Below are positions 23,689 to 36,071 of a DNA stretch of 64,000 nt, piece after piece. This stretch comes from Tragulus kanchil. Lineage: Eukaryota; Chordata; Mammalia; Artiodactyla; Tragulidae. The notes beneath the pieces are model-generated. The model was given only the letters and a program-made list of their open reading frames with translations. It was not told the origin of the DNA and searched no databases. The number at the start of each line of letters is the position of its first letter. The first letter of the stretch is position 1. Location of the stretch: the NCBI GenBank assembly GCA_022376925.1, contig JAIOJX010000026.1:258035830-258099829 (forward strand). The letters are read 5' to 3'. Both the position numbers and the translations under genes were made by a program.

Positions 23689-24899
23689 AAAAATGCAAAC
23701 CAATGTATACCCACCATCCTGGGGTTAGAGGAAATGTTTAATCTAAAACCATTTTCTACCACTTTCCCACCTGGAAACATATCAATCTTTTTTTATTTAA
23801 TCTGGTTTGGGCATAGAGACATAGCATTTTGGGGTGAGAAGAGGGTGGGACAGGAGAGAGAGGATCTAAATGAGGCATATTTTGGTGATTTTTTTTTTAA
23901 CACTCTGGGGGTTTTCCAAGGGAAAGAAAGCTGATTAAACAAGGCCAAGTGTTCTGTCGGCTTAAGGGTGATATCATAGTTGTGTTCAATATCAGAAGTG
24001 TTGCGAGTACAGGCATCATTTCTATTCGCTTTGTGCCAGAAAGGTAAACACTGCATTGCACTGTGGATTAAAACAATAAGAAATCCCTTTCCTCTCAGGC
24101 TTTCAAGGCCGTGTTAATCGGGTGTAATTTTTAATGAACACTAGCTGCTTGGTACTCATTCAAGACATTTCATTAGAAGGTTATTCATTTAAAAATCAAC
24201 GTTTCAACCATATCAAGCTGTAACCTTTCTTGAAATGTAAATGAATGGTTTAAATGAGAAGATTAATAAAGAAGGGATGTTCCCATTCCAAGCATGGCAT
24301 GCTATGTATTTTTAAATTTGTCTATGCCAGATGCTGTCAGTCAGAACAAAAAACTGTCCAAGCAGACAATCTGTGCGTCTGAATGTTGATCATGTTGGAA
24401 AGTACGGGGGGAGGGGGGAGAGTGTCAAGGATTCATGGTCCTTCATCTTTGCAGTAGAGCAAACACGTCTCTCAGTATAGCGACAGACAGCTGCTTCCAC
24501 TTTCTAATGTGCCCTAACTTAGATCACTGAAAGAATTGTCAGCACTCAGAGAAACACACAAAGATAACACAGCCAGCTGCCATGGAGGGGAAAACAGCAC
24601 AGCTCAGAAGAAATGGGATTTGTTCCATTTGCATGATGCGGCCTCCCCTGGGCCCCTTTCTTTCAAATCCAAAGCACAAAAGACAACACTTAACATATTT
24701 GCTTAAAGATGACAACCTCATGTTGATTTCATTTGGATGTAACAGTGTCAGGATTACAGATATAAGAATATATTATATCTGTAACAGAGACTGACAAATG
24801 TACCCATCAGTGGAGCTGTCTGATTCATCTGCTTATACAGCCATTTTACCCTCCCAAGGGTGCCATCTAAGGAGTAACTTTAGAAGACTGAAGGTCTAA

Positions 24900-25963
24900 T
24901 TTTATTACACCACATTTCAACCTACTAAACAATATTATTTCTAAAATAGATCATTTTTATTGGAAGTCTCCCTGATGAAAAATCCAGTAGACACCAGAGA
25001 ATTTATGAACTGTATGGGTCCTTTGAACTCAATATACTGCCCATTTTAAACAACTTTTCTTGCTGTATGGCAAAATCTCAGTATTCAGCAAGGGAAAGTT
25101 AGAGGGAATATGTATGTTTTGAATGTCTAACTACATTGATACACTACATAGATTTTGTAGATAGAAAGGAAGAGAAAGAGACTGACTGATTATATATAGA
25201 CAACTATAAAATCAAGTCTTACCTGGTCCATTTGAATAAAGTCTTTGTAACCCGTTACTTCTCTTCCATTATATGTCCTCCTTCAATATAGCATGTGTAC
25301 TTCAATAGCAACTATATGAATGATCATTGCCTGTCAATATCTTTTGGACATGCACTCAATCTGATTTCCAGTATCCTTTAAGGCAGAGGATAAGACCAGA
25401 GAATGATTTAAAGCTGAACTGGCTGTCTCTAGTCATTACAATATGTATAGCTGAGGAAAAAAGACGGTTCCGATCTGAAGCCTACAGACTTTTATATATC
25501 TTTATTCTCTATGGCTTTATATGGATTCAGACCTTCTTTTTTAAGCAAACAAAAATATACAGGAGGATGTGACTGAATAGATGTATTTGCATCTGCATTA
25601 CTCAGATTACTTGATTGGAATTATGAGGGCAAGAATGGAGATACAAGGAACAGGTAGAGAGGAAACCATCATTCTCTTTACACAAGTGGCATCTACACAC
25701 ACACACACACACACGCCTGGGCTTCATTCAGCCCCACAGCCATCATTCTCTTTACACAAGTGGTATCTACACACACACACATACACACACACCCACACAC
25801 CCACACACACGCCTGGGCCTCATTCAGCCCCACAGCCCACCCAATCACTTCCCATAATAAATGCTGGCTCTCTAAACTCCTTCTTTGTCCAATGGAATGC
25901 TCTACTGCATGTTGCTATTTACTGGCAACAGTATAATTCACTCATTTGGGCTTGTTTTCTAAA
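24900..25963. other. Unique non-coding DNA with a minisatellite-like repeat
   Basis: AT-rich. Contains the local tandem repeat at 25668-25836 described separately. The 128-codon frame 25581-25967 reads straight through that CA-rich repeat and is not a gene. Confidence 0.6.
25668..25836 (+). repeat. Diverged two-unit tandem repeat containing (CA)n
   Basis: Unit: 'ccatcattctctttacacaa', a variable CA tract, then 'cattcagccccacag'. Unit one is about 72 bases, unit two about 97 bases with a longer, interrupted CA tract and substitutions (ggcatct/ggtatct, cttcatt/cctcatt). Divergence marks this as a true, older local duplication, unlike the kilobase-scale copies. Confidence 0.88.
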
Positions 25964-28195
25964 ATAGAGTTAACTGCTATATGTGAAATTTCTGCACAGC
26001 AGATGGTTACCAACCATTATTTTCCATTTGTTTAGTTTCTAGTAAGAACAAGAGAAACTGTGGCGTAGTAATGCAAAGAAAACTAGCAGCCTGCTGCATG
26101 ATAACCCAACCAGTGCCAGAAGACACATTCAAACACATTACTTTTACCACACAGTAGATCAAGGCTAAATATAATTCTGAGGGATGGGGGGATGTTACTA
26201 CCTCCCCCACTCATAAAGGAAAATGCCATTTAATAATTTATTTCTTAGTATAAAATCCTCTAAGAATTAGCCACTCCATTTTTTTAAGTGATCAAAGTTT
26301 CTAGAAACAATGTATGACAACCATTAATGTTTGTCATCTCCCACACTGAAATCACTTTCTGCACCTCTAAGTGGCCCAGTTGTCCAACAGAAAATGGGAA
26401 GTAGGAGCCATTTGTGGACAAGTGCACATGCACAGAAAATTAAGCTGTAAATATCTGGGCTGGGTTATTACTGGAATCTGGAAACATCTGGGGCTACAGA
26501 ACAAGCCAAGCCCCATTTCCACAATGTCCAGGTAATTGCTTAAATGATTTATACCTTACTCTTCCTATTAAAAATGTCTTTAAAGAGAAACATTTGTAGG
26601 CTCGATTCTGCAATAAAAACTGGTATCTGATTTCACTTGTACAAAATCTTGTGAAAGATGCTACATTTCTTCAAAGACACATGCATGATGAAACTAAACC
26701 CTGAACAAAGACGGGAATGCTAAAGGGAGGTGTGGTCCATCATTTCAAGAAAACAATCATAATAGGCAAGCAAATTTTAACTGGCTGATTTGTAATTAAT
26801 CTTTTTTCTAATCCAAAGAATCCATTTTAAAAATTCTCTTCACACATATCAGACACATATATCCAAGCCAGTTTAGGGTGAACTATATACTTCAATATCC
26901 ATTTTCAATTTCAGTTTTAAGTAACTCCTCATAAATCTTGTTTACTGAGTCTTCAACTGAATATCATGCCAGATCTATCACCTAAGGGACAAGTAAGTGC
27001 CACCTCTCAGATAGACCTGGGGAATTTAGTTAAGAATTTGGAGAGATTTAAATTGACTCACTTAGATGCTGTCTGTATAGAGTTAACTGCTATATGTGAA
27101 ATTTCTGCACAGCAGATGGTTACCAACCATTATTTTCCATTTGTTTAGTTTCTAGTAAGAACAAGAGAAACTGTGGCGTAGTAATGCAAAGAAAACTAGC
27201 AGCCTGCTGCATGATAACCCAACCAGTGCCAGAAGACACATTCAAACACATTACTTTTACCACACAGTAGATCAAGGCTAAATATAATTCTGAGGGATGG
27301 GGGGATGTTACTACCTCCCCCACTCATAAAGGAAAATGCCATTTAATAATTTATTTCTTAGTATAAAATCCTCTAAGAATTAGCCACTCCATTTTTTTAA
27401 GTGATCAAAGTTTCTAGAAACAATGTATGACAACCATTAATGTTTGTCATCTCCCACACTGAAATCACTTTCTGCACCTCTAAGTGGCCCAGTTGTCCAA
27501 CAGAAAATGGGAAGTAGGAGCCATTTGTGGACAAGTGCACATGCACAGAAAATTAAGCTGTAAATATCTGGGCTGGGTTATTACTGGAATCTGGAAACAT
27601 CTGGGGCTACAGAACAAGCCAAGCCCCATTTCCACAATGTCCAGGTAATTGCTTAAATGATTTATACCTTACTCTTCCTATTAAAAATGTCTTTAAAGAG
27701 AAACATTTGTAGGCTCGATTCTGCAATAAAAACTGGTATCTGATTTCACTTGTACAAAATCTTGTGAAAGATGCTACATTTCTTCAAAGACACATGCATG
27801 ATGAAACTAAACCCTGAACAAAGACGGGAATGCTAAAGGGAGGTGTGGTCCATCATTTCAAGAAAACAATCATAATAGGCAAGCAAATTTTAACTGGCTG
27901 ATTTGTAATTAATCTTTTTTCTAATCCAAAGAATCCATTTTAAAAATTCTCTTCACACATATCAGACACATATATCCAAGCCAGTTTAGGGTGAACTATA
28001 TACTTCAATATCCATTTTCAATTTCAGTTTTAAGTAACTCCTCATAAATCTTGTTTACTGAGTCTTCAACTGAATATCATGCCAGATCTATCACCTAAGG
28101 GACAAGTAAGTGCCACCTCTCAGATAGACCTGGGGAATTTAGTTAAGAATTTGGAGAGATTTAAATTGACTCACTTAGATGCTGTCTGTATAGAG
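25964..28195 (+). repeat. Tandem duplication D9, 25964-27076 / 27077-28195 (period 1113)
   Basis: Near-identical copies joined at 'atagag'. Its last 240 bases are copied a third time at 29105 onwards, because D10 starts within copy two. Non-coding content, no recognised repeat. Confidence 0.95.
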
Positions 28196-28270
28196 GTACT
28201 AACCGGCCCATTCAGAATGAAAGAGCTATCAACACTGTCAGCTCTTTCATAGGCTTGTCTTCTGAATACT

Positions 28271-28306
<36 letters not shown>

Positions 28307-28310
28307 CTGA

Positions 28311-28354
<44 letters not shown>

Positions 28355-29423
28355 CTGAATTCCCCTGAAATAATTTTGTTAGTACAAAAGATTCAATGGT
28401 TGACAGTTGGCTGCTATGCTTATGAGGGCAAGCAAGGAAAAAAAAAAAAAAAAAAGAATAGCAACAAAATAAACTACGGACCACTGAGTTTTAACCACGG
28501 CTCATATTCAGTCGTGATCAACTTAGATTACTACCCTCTGGAAGTCACCTTATTTTTTTCTATGAGAAGACTAAAGAAAAAATGGTTGACATTTTAAATG
28601 TTAAGAAGCTGCATGGATATTTTTATTTAGATAATTTAAACCCTGCCTCCAATTTCCTGATTATAATTCAGTAGACTTTTAAGCCTATGTCTTTTAAATC
28701 CTCCCTTGATTTAGTTTGGTTGTTGGCAAGCCACCATCATGAAGACATTAAATTCATGGCCAGTACTCTCAACCTCATGGATTTCAATTTCTAGTTAAGC
28801 AATTTTAACTTGCTTCAAGAGTACTGGTTTCCAGAAAACCAGAAAAGCTAATTTAACAAAGGAAATAAAAAGATGGTTGCAGTCAAACTGCAAAAATTCT
28901 CTCACTACTTTTACCCTTTTGTTTCACAATCTTTATTATTCTGATGCACTATACTTCTTGACTATTGAAGCTCTTTGTTCAAGGTGCTGTTTTCATGCAA
29001 TTGACTAAACATTTGTTCACTGTGCATCTTTGTAACAATTCAGGTTCAACAATCGGCACTGCAGATATTTTCTCCTACACTGAGTGCATGAGATCAACCT
29101 AGATTTCACACATATCAGACACATATATCCAAGCCAGTTTAGGGTGAACTATATACTTCAATATCCATTTTCAATTTCAGTTTTAAGTAACTCCTCATAA
29201 ATCTTGTTTACTGAGTCTTCAACTGAATATCATGCCAGATCTATCACCTAAGGGACAAGTAAGTGCCACCTCTCAGATAGACCTGGGGAATTTAGTTAAG
29301 AATTTGGAGAGATTTAAATTGACTCACTTAGATGCTGTCTGTATAGAGGTACTAACCGGCCCATTCAGAATGAAAGAGCTATCAACACTGTCAGCTCTTT
29401 CATAGGCTTGTCTTCTGAATACT

Positions 29424-29459
<36 letters not shown>

Positions 29460-29463
29460 CTGA

Positions 29464-29507
<44 letters not shown>

Positions 29508-30261
29508 CTGAATTCCCCTGAAATAATTTTGTTAGTACAAAAGATTCAATGGTTGACAGTTGGCTGCTATGCTTATGAGGGCAAGCAAGGAAAAAAAAAA
29601 AAAAAAAAGAATAGCAACAAAATAAACTACGGACCACTGAGTTTTAACCACGGCTCATATTCAGTCGTGATCAACTTAGATTACTACCCTCTGGAAGTCA
29701 CCTTATTTTTTTCTATGAGAAGACTAAAGAAAAAATGGTTGACATTTTAAATGTTAAGAAGCTGCATGGATATTTTTATTTAGATAATTTAAACCCTGCC
29801 TCCAATTTCCTGATTATAATTCAGTAGACTTTTAAGCCTATGTCTTTTAAATCCTCCCTTGATTTAGTTTGGTTGTTGGCAAGCCACCATCATGAAGACA
29901 TTAAATTCATGGCCAGTACTCTCAACCTCATGGATTTCAATTTCTAGTTAAGCAATTTTAACTTGCTTCAAGAGTACTGGTTTCCAGAAAACCAGAAAAG
30001 CTAATTTAACAAAGGAAATAAAAAGATGGTTGCAGTCAAACTGCAAAAATTCTCTCACTACTTTTACCCTTTTGTTTCACAATCTTTATTATTCTGATGC
30101 ACTATACTTCTTGACTATTGAAGCTCTTTGTTCAAGGTGCTGTTTTCATGCAATTGACTAAACATTTGTTCACTGTGCATCTTTGTAACAATTCAGGTTC
30201 AACAATCGGCACTGCAGATATTTTCTCCTACACTGAGTGCATGAGATCAACCTAGATTTCA
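27952..30261 (+). repeat. Tandem duplication D10, 27952-29104 / 29105-30261 (period 1153)
   Basis: Copies agree even in array lengths: both CA tracts and an 18-base A-run are the same in each copy. Content: compound CA repeat, then AT-rich unique DNA. It overlaps D9 on the left and D11 on the right. Confidence 0.95.
28272..28352 (+). repeat. Compound (CA)n - AGCTGAATTC - (CA)n microsatellite (copy at 29425-29505)
   Basis: Two CA arrays of about 33 and 38 bases, each followed by the 10-mer AGCTGAATTC. The array plus 10-mer was therefore itself tandemly duplicated once. The minus-strand frame over it (poly-Cys/Val) is a translation of the repeat and not a gene. Confidence 0.95.
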
Positions 30262-32287
30262 ATATGAAGTGGTAAGATAGCATCTAAAACTTCGTATTTA
30301 AAGAGTCCAAATTAGAAGAAAACCAATGAGCTCTCACTAAAGGTTATAGGTCTCCTTAGTAAAACTGTGTTTTTAGAAAAATGACAATCGAGCCTTTGTT
30401 TTTTTCTGCGTTCTTTTATGAAGCAATGTAAAGAAGTGCTTTTCTCCTGTACATCTATCTTCAAGTTCAAATATACAAATATAAAATAGAAACTCTGTAA
30501 AATACTGTTGACTAACACATGACAATTTCAACATTTCCTCAAATTGAATTTCCCTTAGAAAATTTTGTAATGATATATGTTGTAACGTCAGTGACAGATT
30601 TAAGAAAGAAAGTGACCCTTCCACAAACACACAAACTGTGCGGGTAATACATTTGAACCACTAGAAGACAGGGTCACTGGTTGCAACCCCCGCTAAATTG
30701 TTTACTGCCCAGTATTTAGTACAAAATAAATGACTAGTGTCAGACACTAAATATGAAACAAAAGTATGTCAATTAAAGTGTTAAAGACATTCACAAACTA
30801 CAGAGTCAATGAAAGTTATCGTATCAACTGTAGATTAGCTACTTTGCATCTCACATCTCAGCACCCTAAGAACCATCATGTTCCCAAGGAAATCTGTATT
30901 GAGTACAGCCAGACACATATCTGCACACTGCCTGTTTATCCAGGAAAGGACAAAACTGAAAGAAATTCCTTAGGAGGTGCTGATTTTCCATGTTCAACCA
31001 AAGGCTAAATAACCAAGTGCTAATCAACCCTATGTTGGCAAGTTGATTTAGAAGTCTCTATGTCTAATATTTTATGTTTCTGTGCCTCGAATATGTAAAG
31101 CATAATGATTTGAAGCCGTGTGTTACTGCCTGTAATTGAGATAGGTTGCAGATTTTTGTTAGATATCATTATAATGTTCTGTTTTTATAAAATAGTTTTG
31201 ACTATTGAAGCTCTTTGTTCAAGGTGCTGTTTTCATGCAATTGACTAAACATTTGTTCACTGTGCATCTTTGTAACAATTCAGGTTCAACAATCGGCACT
31301 GCAGATATTTTCTCCTACACTGAGTGCATGAGATCAACCTAGATTTCAATATGAAGTGGTAAGATAGCATCTAAAACTTCGTATTTAAAGAGTCCAAATT
31401 AGAAGAAAACCAATGAGCTCTCACTAAAGGTTATAGGTCTCCTTAGTAAAACTGTGTTTTTAGAAAAATGACAATCGAGCCTTTGTTTTTTTCTGCGTTC
31501 TTTTATGAAGCAATGTAAAGAAGTGCTTTTCTCCTGTACATCTATCTTCAAGTTCAAATATACAAATATAAAATAGAAACTCTGTAAAATACTGTTGACT
31601 AACACATGACAATTTCAACATTTCCTCAAATTGAATTTCCCTTAGAAAATTTTGTAATGATATATGTTGTAACGTCAGTGACAGATTTAAGAAAGAAAGT
31701 GACCCTTCCACAAACACACAAACTGTGCGGGTAATACATTTGAACCACTAGAAGACAGGGTCACTGGTTGCAACCCCCGCTAAATTGTTTACTGCCCAGT
31801 ATTTAGTACAAAATAAATGACTAGTGTCAGACACTAAATATGAAACAAAAGTATGTCAATTAAAGTGTTAAAGACATTCACAAACTACAGAGTCAATGAA
31901 AGTTATCGTATCAACTGTAGATTAGCTACTTTGCATCTCACATCTCAGCACCCTAAGAACCATCATGTTCCCAAGGAAATCTGTATTGAGTACAGCCAGA
32001 CACATATCTGCACACTGCCTGTTTATCCAGGAAAGGACAAAACTGAAAGAAATTCCTTAGGAGGTGCTGATTTTCCATGTTCAACCAAAGGCTAAATAAC
32101 CAAGTGCTAATCAACCCTATGTTGGCAAGTTGATTTAGAAGTCTCTATGTCTAATATTTTATGTTTCTGTGCCCTCGAATATGTAAAGCATAATGATTTG
32201 AAGCCGTGTGTTACTGCCTGTAATTGAGATAGGTTGCAGATTTTTGTTAGATATCATTATAATGTTCTGTTTTTATAAAATAGTTTT
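30111..32287 (+). repeat. Tandem duplication D11, 30111-31197 / 31198-32287 (period 1087-1088)
   Basis: Copies differ by one base ('gtgcctcg' versus 'gtgccctcg'). Starts inside copy two of D10, so 30111-30261 exists three times (also near 28958 and 31198). Non-coding, with duplicated 80-85 codon chance frames. Confidence 0.95.
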
Positions 32288-33379
32288 AATGCTCTCTTAT
32301 CCAGAGACATGAAAACAGAATAAATGACTATAAGCTCCTTTTTTTTAGGTATATAATTATACAACTTTTTTTCAGAATTATAAGAAGATTATAAAGTCTT
32401 TCTTTAGTGATTAAGGAATATAGAAATTTTAGTTTTAATGCAATACACTACTTTAATAGATCTGTTCTTTAAGTATTTGAAAAAGCATCTTCCAATTTTT
32501 TAAAGTAAAATTAATAAAAGATAAACCAAGTGACAGTGTTTTATTGAGTCATTTCACCAAATATTTGCTGAACACCTATTATAAGTCCTGTGCTATACAT
32601 ACATGTTTAGAAGACTAAAAATTAAAAATGAATTGGATGTAGTCTGCTCTCAAGGAGTTTAATATTCATAATCAAGAAAGACAAATGCCCAGCTATCGAC
32701 AAAGAAACATGGCAAATGATTGAAAGGAGAGTTCTCTTTAAAGTGCTTAGGGAATATCAAGCAGATATCAAAGTGGATCTTGATTAGGGTGGCTCAAGAA
32801 TTTTTTGTGGATGATGCAACATTTGAGTTAGATGTCAAAGTCCTGGTAGGTTTTTGACAGGTAGAGAAGAACATTTCAGGGAGTAAAAAGATGAACAAAG
32901 ATTAGTTAGGGATAAATAGAGTAAAGATGGAGGTTCTTCCAGTTTGATAAACATTCAAATTTCATACTGATATATAATTTTGACATATTTTTAAAGAGAT
33001 CTGAAACCCTCACTCCATTGCTGCTTAAGTTAACTTGCTTGTCAGTCTGTTTATATCTCTTACAAAGAAAAAGCACTGGCTAACTAACCCTCCTCAACTC
33101 TCAAGATATTTAGAACTGCTGACACGTTCGCTTGCTACCAATTAGTAAGCATATTAAATGAATGGTTACCATCCCTCCAAAAGGGCTTAACAAAGTGAAA
33201 AATGGTCCTTGAACTTCCTTCATTATTTCCAAGTCAATTTCTAGAGTTTCTTAAAGAGAAATAATTTTTTTTTTTTCATTTTGTTCCTGGTGGGCCACCA
33301 GTAACATTCCAAGTGACTCAGACTTACATAGTAGATAACCAAGACGTCGTGGCTTATATAGAACTGGAAAAAAAAAAAA
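32288..33379. other. Unique non-coding DNA, mostly ancient repeat
   Basis: AT-rich sequence at 32288-32539, then an L2-like fragment to about 32920, then unassigned sequence with a T-run at 33266-33277 and an A-run at 33369-33386. No gene. Confidence 0.5.
32540..32920 (+). mobile_element. Ancient L2-like LINE fragment
   Basis: Contains the familiar old-repeat phrases 'caccaaatatttgctgaaca', 'cctattataagtcctgtgct' and 'ctctcaaggagtttaatatt'. These are diverged forms of the 'tattgagcacctactatgtgc ... ctcatggagctt' series, followed by 'catttgagttagatgtcaaa'. Identified from memory of the family; the boundary and exact family (L2 versus related) are uncertain. Confidence 0.5.
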
Positions 33380-33500
33380 AAAAAAACTTAAAGAGTCATT
33401 GGATCAACTCTCCTTTTATAATAAGTAAACTGAAGCTCAGAGAGGTTGAAGGACTTACCCAAGGTCACAATATGACAGACTGTTGCTGTCGGCTGGGGTC
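33380..33500 (+). mobile_element. MIR SINE fragment
   Basis: The core 'aaactgaagctcagagaggt', 'gaaggacttacccaaggtcac' matches the MIR core-SINE consensus ('aaactgaggctcagagaggttaagtgacttgcccaaggtcac') at high identity for so old a family. Edges are approximate. Confidence 0.85.
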
Positions 33501-33632
33501 ACCAGTTTCACTTTCCAACGGTATTCTTACCAGCATGATGGCAGTGTTCTTAAGGTTCTTCACACCCTGTTGTTGAACTTTATAGTCAGATAGTGAACTA
33601 CTTCTAGTGCATATCATTAGTACATTCATTCT

Positions 33633-33817
33633 AGGTGAAAGCCGCTTAGTCGTGTCTGAATCTTTGCAACCCATGGACAAGCCATGGGATTCTCCAGGCA
33701 AGAATACTGGAGTGGGTAGCCATTCCCTCCTCCAGGGGATCTTCCCAACCCAGGGATTGAACCCAGGTCTCCCGCACTGCAGGTAGACCTGTTACCATCT
33801 GAGCCACTAGGGAAGTA
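33633..33817 (-). mobile_element. Bov-tA SINE, antisense, near full length
   Basis: Reads as the reverse complement of Bov-tA from 'aggtgaaagccgcttagtcg' through 'caagaatactggagtgggta', 'cccaacccagggattgaac' and 'gagccactagggaag'. About 185 bases, close to family length and only moderately diverged. It is immediately followed by a 13-base tandem repeat (33821-33846). I see no clean target-site duplication. Confidence 0.92.
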
Positions 33818-33949
33818 CATATCATATAAGTAGATCATATAAGTAGATCTTTCTATTTTTATGACTCCAAACCAGGAAATTTTTAAAATTTAAAACTTAA
33901 ATCAAAGTTTAAGAGTTTACACTATAATAAGTATTTGGTTCAGAAAAGT

Positions 33950-36071
33950 GATTCTCAATCTTATTAGCTTTACGTTAGAATGACTGAGGGAGATAAAGAA
34001 AAAGAAATCAGTCATCCTCCCCAAATTTCCATTTAACTTGTCTCAGGAGGGGCTTTGGCAAGTTTTGTTTGGTGGTCAATAAGGTATAGCTAGTATTTAC
34101 AGGGTAGATATGAAACTTATCCTTAAACTTTGTTCACATCAAAGTAAATCACAGCTACCTACTTCAACAATTTGAATACTTAAAATGGCAATAAATGCAT
34201 TATTTCCCCCCAAAAAAGACTTAAAAAACGATATATCCCAATCCTCAGTACATTATCTTCTGTAACTTCAGTTGAGGCATAACCAAACAGCATGTGAAGG
34301 AGAAGAAAGAACCTAAGAATAGCATAAACCATCTTTAAAGGCATGTGTAATTTTTACACTTTTTTCAAGTTAACAGAAAGAAAAAGGGGGACAGATCTTT
34401 CTTTTTGGGTGATTGCAAATCATGTATATCCAAGATTTGGTATGGAACCTGCCATTTCAAAAAAGAAGAATATCATTTGATTAGATTATAGTACTGTGTG
34501 CTAATTAATGTACACTATTCATCAATTTCTAATAAACGATGCTCTCAGATAATTATATCAGGATTCGACTTCTTTTTAAATTGCCAACATCACTTTTAGC
34601 AACAACCACACAAAAACAGTCCTTATCCTTAGTTTCCTTAACAACTTCCCTAATTTCTTTTGCCCTTAGCTATTTCCTATTTCCTTTCACCCTCCGTCCA
34701 TGCCAAAAAACACTGCCACACTTTACTCCCAGTACGCAGTCCAATATCCTCTTAATTAATTTAAGTTACCTGCTCATGATCTAAATATCATATTCTAGTG
34801 GCTCAAGTGAAATTTGATTTTCCAGATGATCAAGTAATAAACAGCCCTACAGAGACATATTTTTTTTAAATTAAAAAAAAAGAACGAGGAAAAAAGTCTC
34901 AGCCTTTCAAAACAGTACAAAGATATAGGTAAGAATAAATTTCAGGGGCAGGAGGATGGATGAGGCAGCAAGGTTTCTGAAGAGTTTGTAAACAGCAGAA
35001 CGGATTTACTGAAGAGATTCTCAATCTTATTAGCTTTACGTTAGAATGACTGAGGGAGATAAAGAAAAAGAAATCAGTCATCCTCCCCAAATTTCCATTT
35101 AACTTGTCTCAGGAGGGGCTTTGGCAAGTTTTGTTTGGTGGTCAATAAGGTATAGCTAGTATTTACAGGGTAGATATGAAACTTATCCTTAAACTTTGTT
35201 CACATCAAAGTAAATCACAGCTACCTACTTCAACAATTTGAATACTTAAAATGGCAATAAATGCATTATTTCCCCCCAAAAAAGACTTAAAAAACGATAT
35301 ATCCCAATCCTCAGTACATTATCTTCTGTAACTTCAGTTGAGGCATAACCAAACAGCATGTGAAGGAGAAGAAAGAACCTAAGAATAGCATAAACCATCT
35401 TTAAAGGCATGTGTAATTTTTACACTTTTTTCAAGTTAACAGAAAGAAAAAGGGGGACAGATCTTTCTTTTTGGGTGATTGCAAATCATGTATATCCAAG
35501 ATTTGGTATGGAACCTGCCATTTCAAAAAAGAAGAATATCATTTGATTAGATTATAGTACTGTGTGCTAATTAATGTACACTATTCATCAATTTCTAATA
35601 AACGATGCTCTCAGATAATTATATCAGGATTCGACTTCTTTTTAAATTGCCAACATCACTTTTAGCAACAACCACACAAAAACAGTCCTTATCCTTAGTT
35701 TCCTTAACAACTTCCCTAATTTCTTTTGCCCTTAGCTATTTCCTATTTCCTTTCACCCTCCGTCCATGCCAAAAAACACTGCCACACTTTACTCCCAGTA
35801 CGCAGTCCAATATCCTCTTAATTAATTTAAGTTACCTGCTCATGATCTAAATATCATATTCTAGTGGCTCAAGTGAAATTTGATTTTCCAGATGATCAAG
35901 TAATAAACAGCCCTACAGAGACATATTTTTTTTAAATTAAAAAAAAAGAACGAGGAAAAAAGTCTCAGCCTTTCAAAACAGTACAAAGATATAGGTAAGA
36001 ATAAATTTCAGGGGCAGGAGGATGGATGAGGCAGCAAGGTTTCTGAAGAGTTTGTAAACAGCAGAACGGAT
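33950..36071 (+). repeat. Tandem duplication D12, 33950-35004 / 35016-36071 (period 1066)
   Basis: Near-identical copies separated by 11 orphan bases (35005-35015). Non-coding content with a duplicated 81-codon chance frame at 34539 and 35605. Its last 80 bases are copied a third time by D13. Confidence 0.95.

Larger units (their letters stand above)
22477..24899 (+). repeat. Tandem duplication D8, 22477-23692 / 23693-24899 (period 1216-1210)
   Basis: Longest of the series. Differences are small indels in low-complexity runs ('cagggagagagagag' versus 'caggagagagag'; T-run near 22677) and 'ccaagaagcac' versus 'ccaaagcac' near 23459. The content is repeat-free and looks like a conserved non-coding element. 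Confidence 0.95.

Noticed and set aside
25581..25967. 128-codon frame with His-Thr repeats
   Set aside because: The repeats are the translated CA microsatellite.
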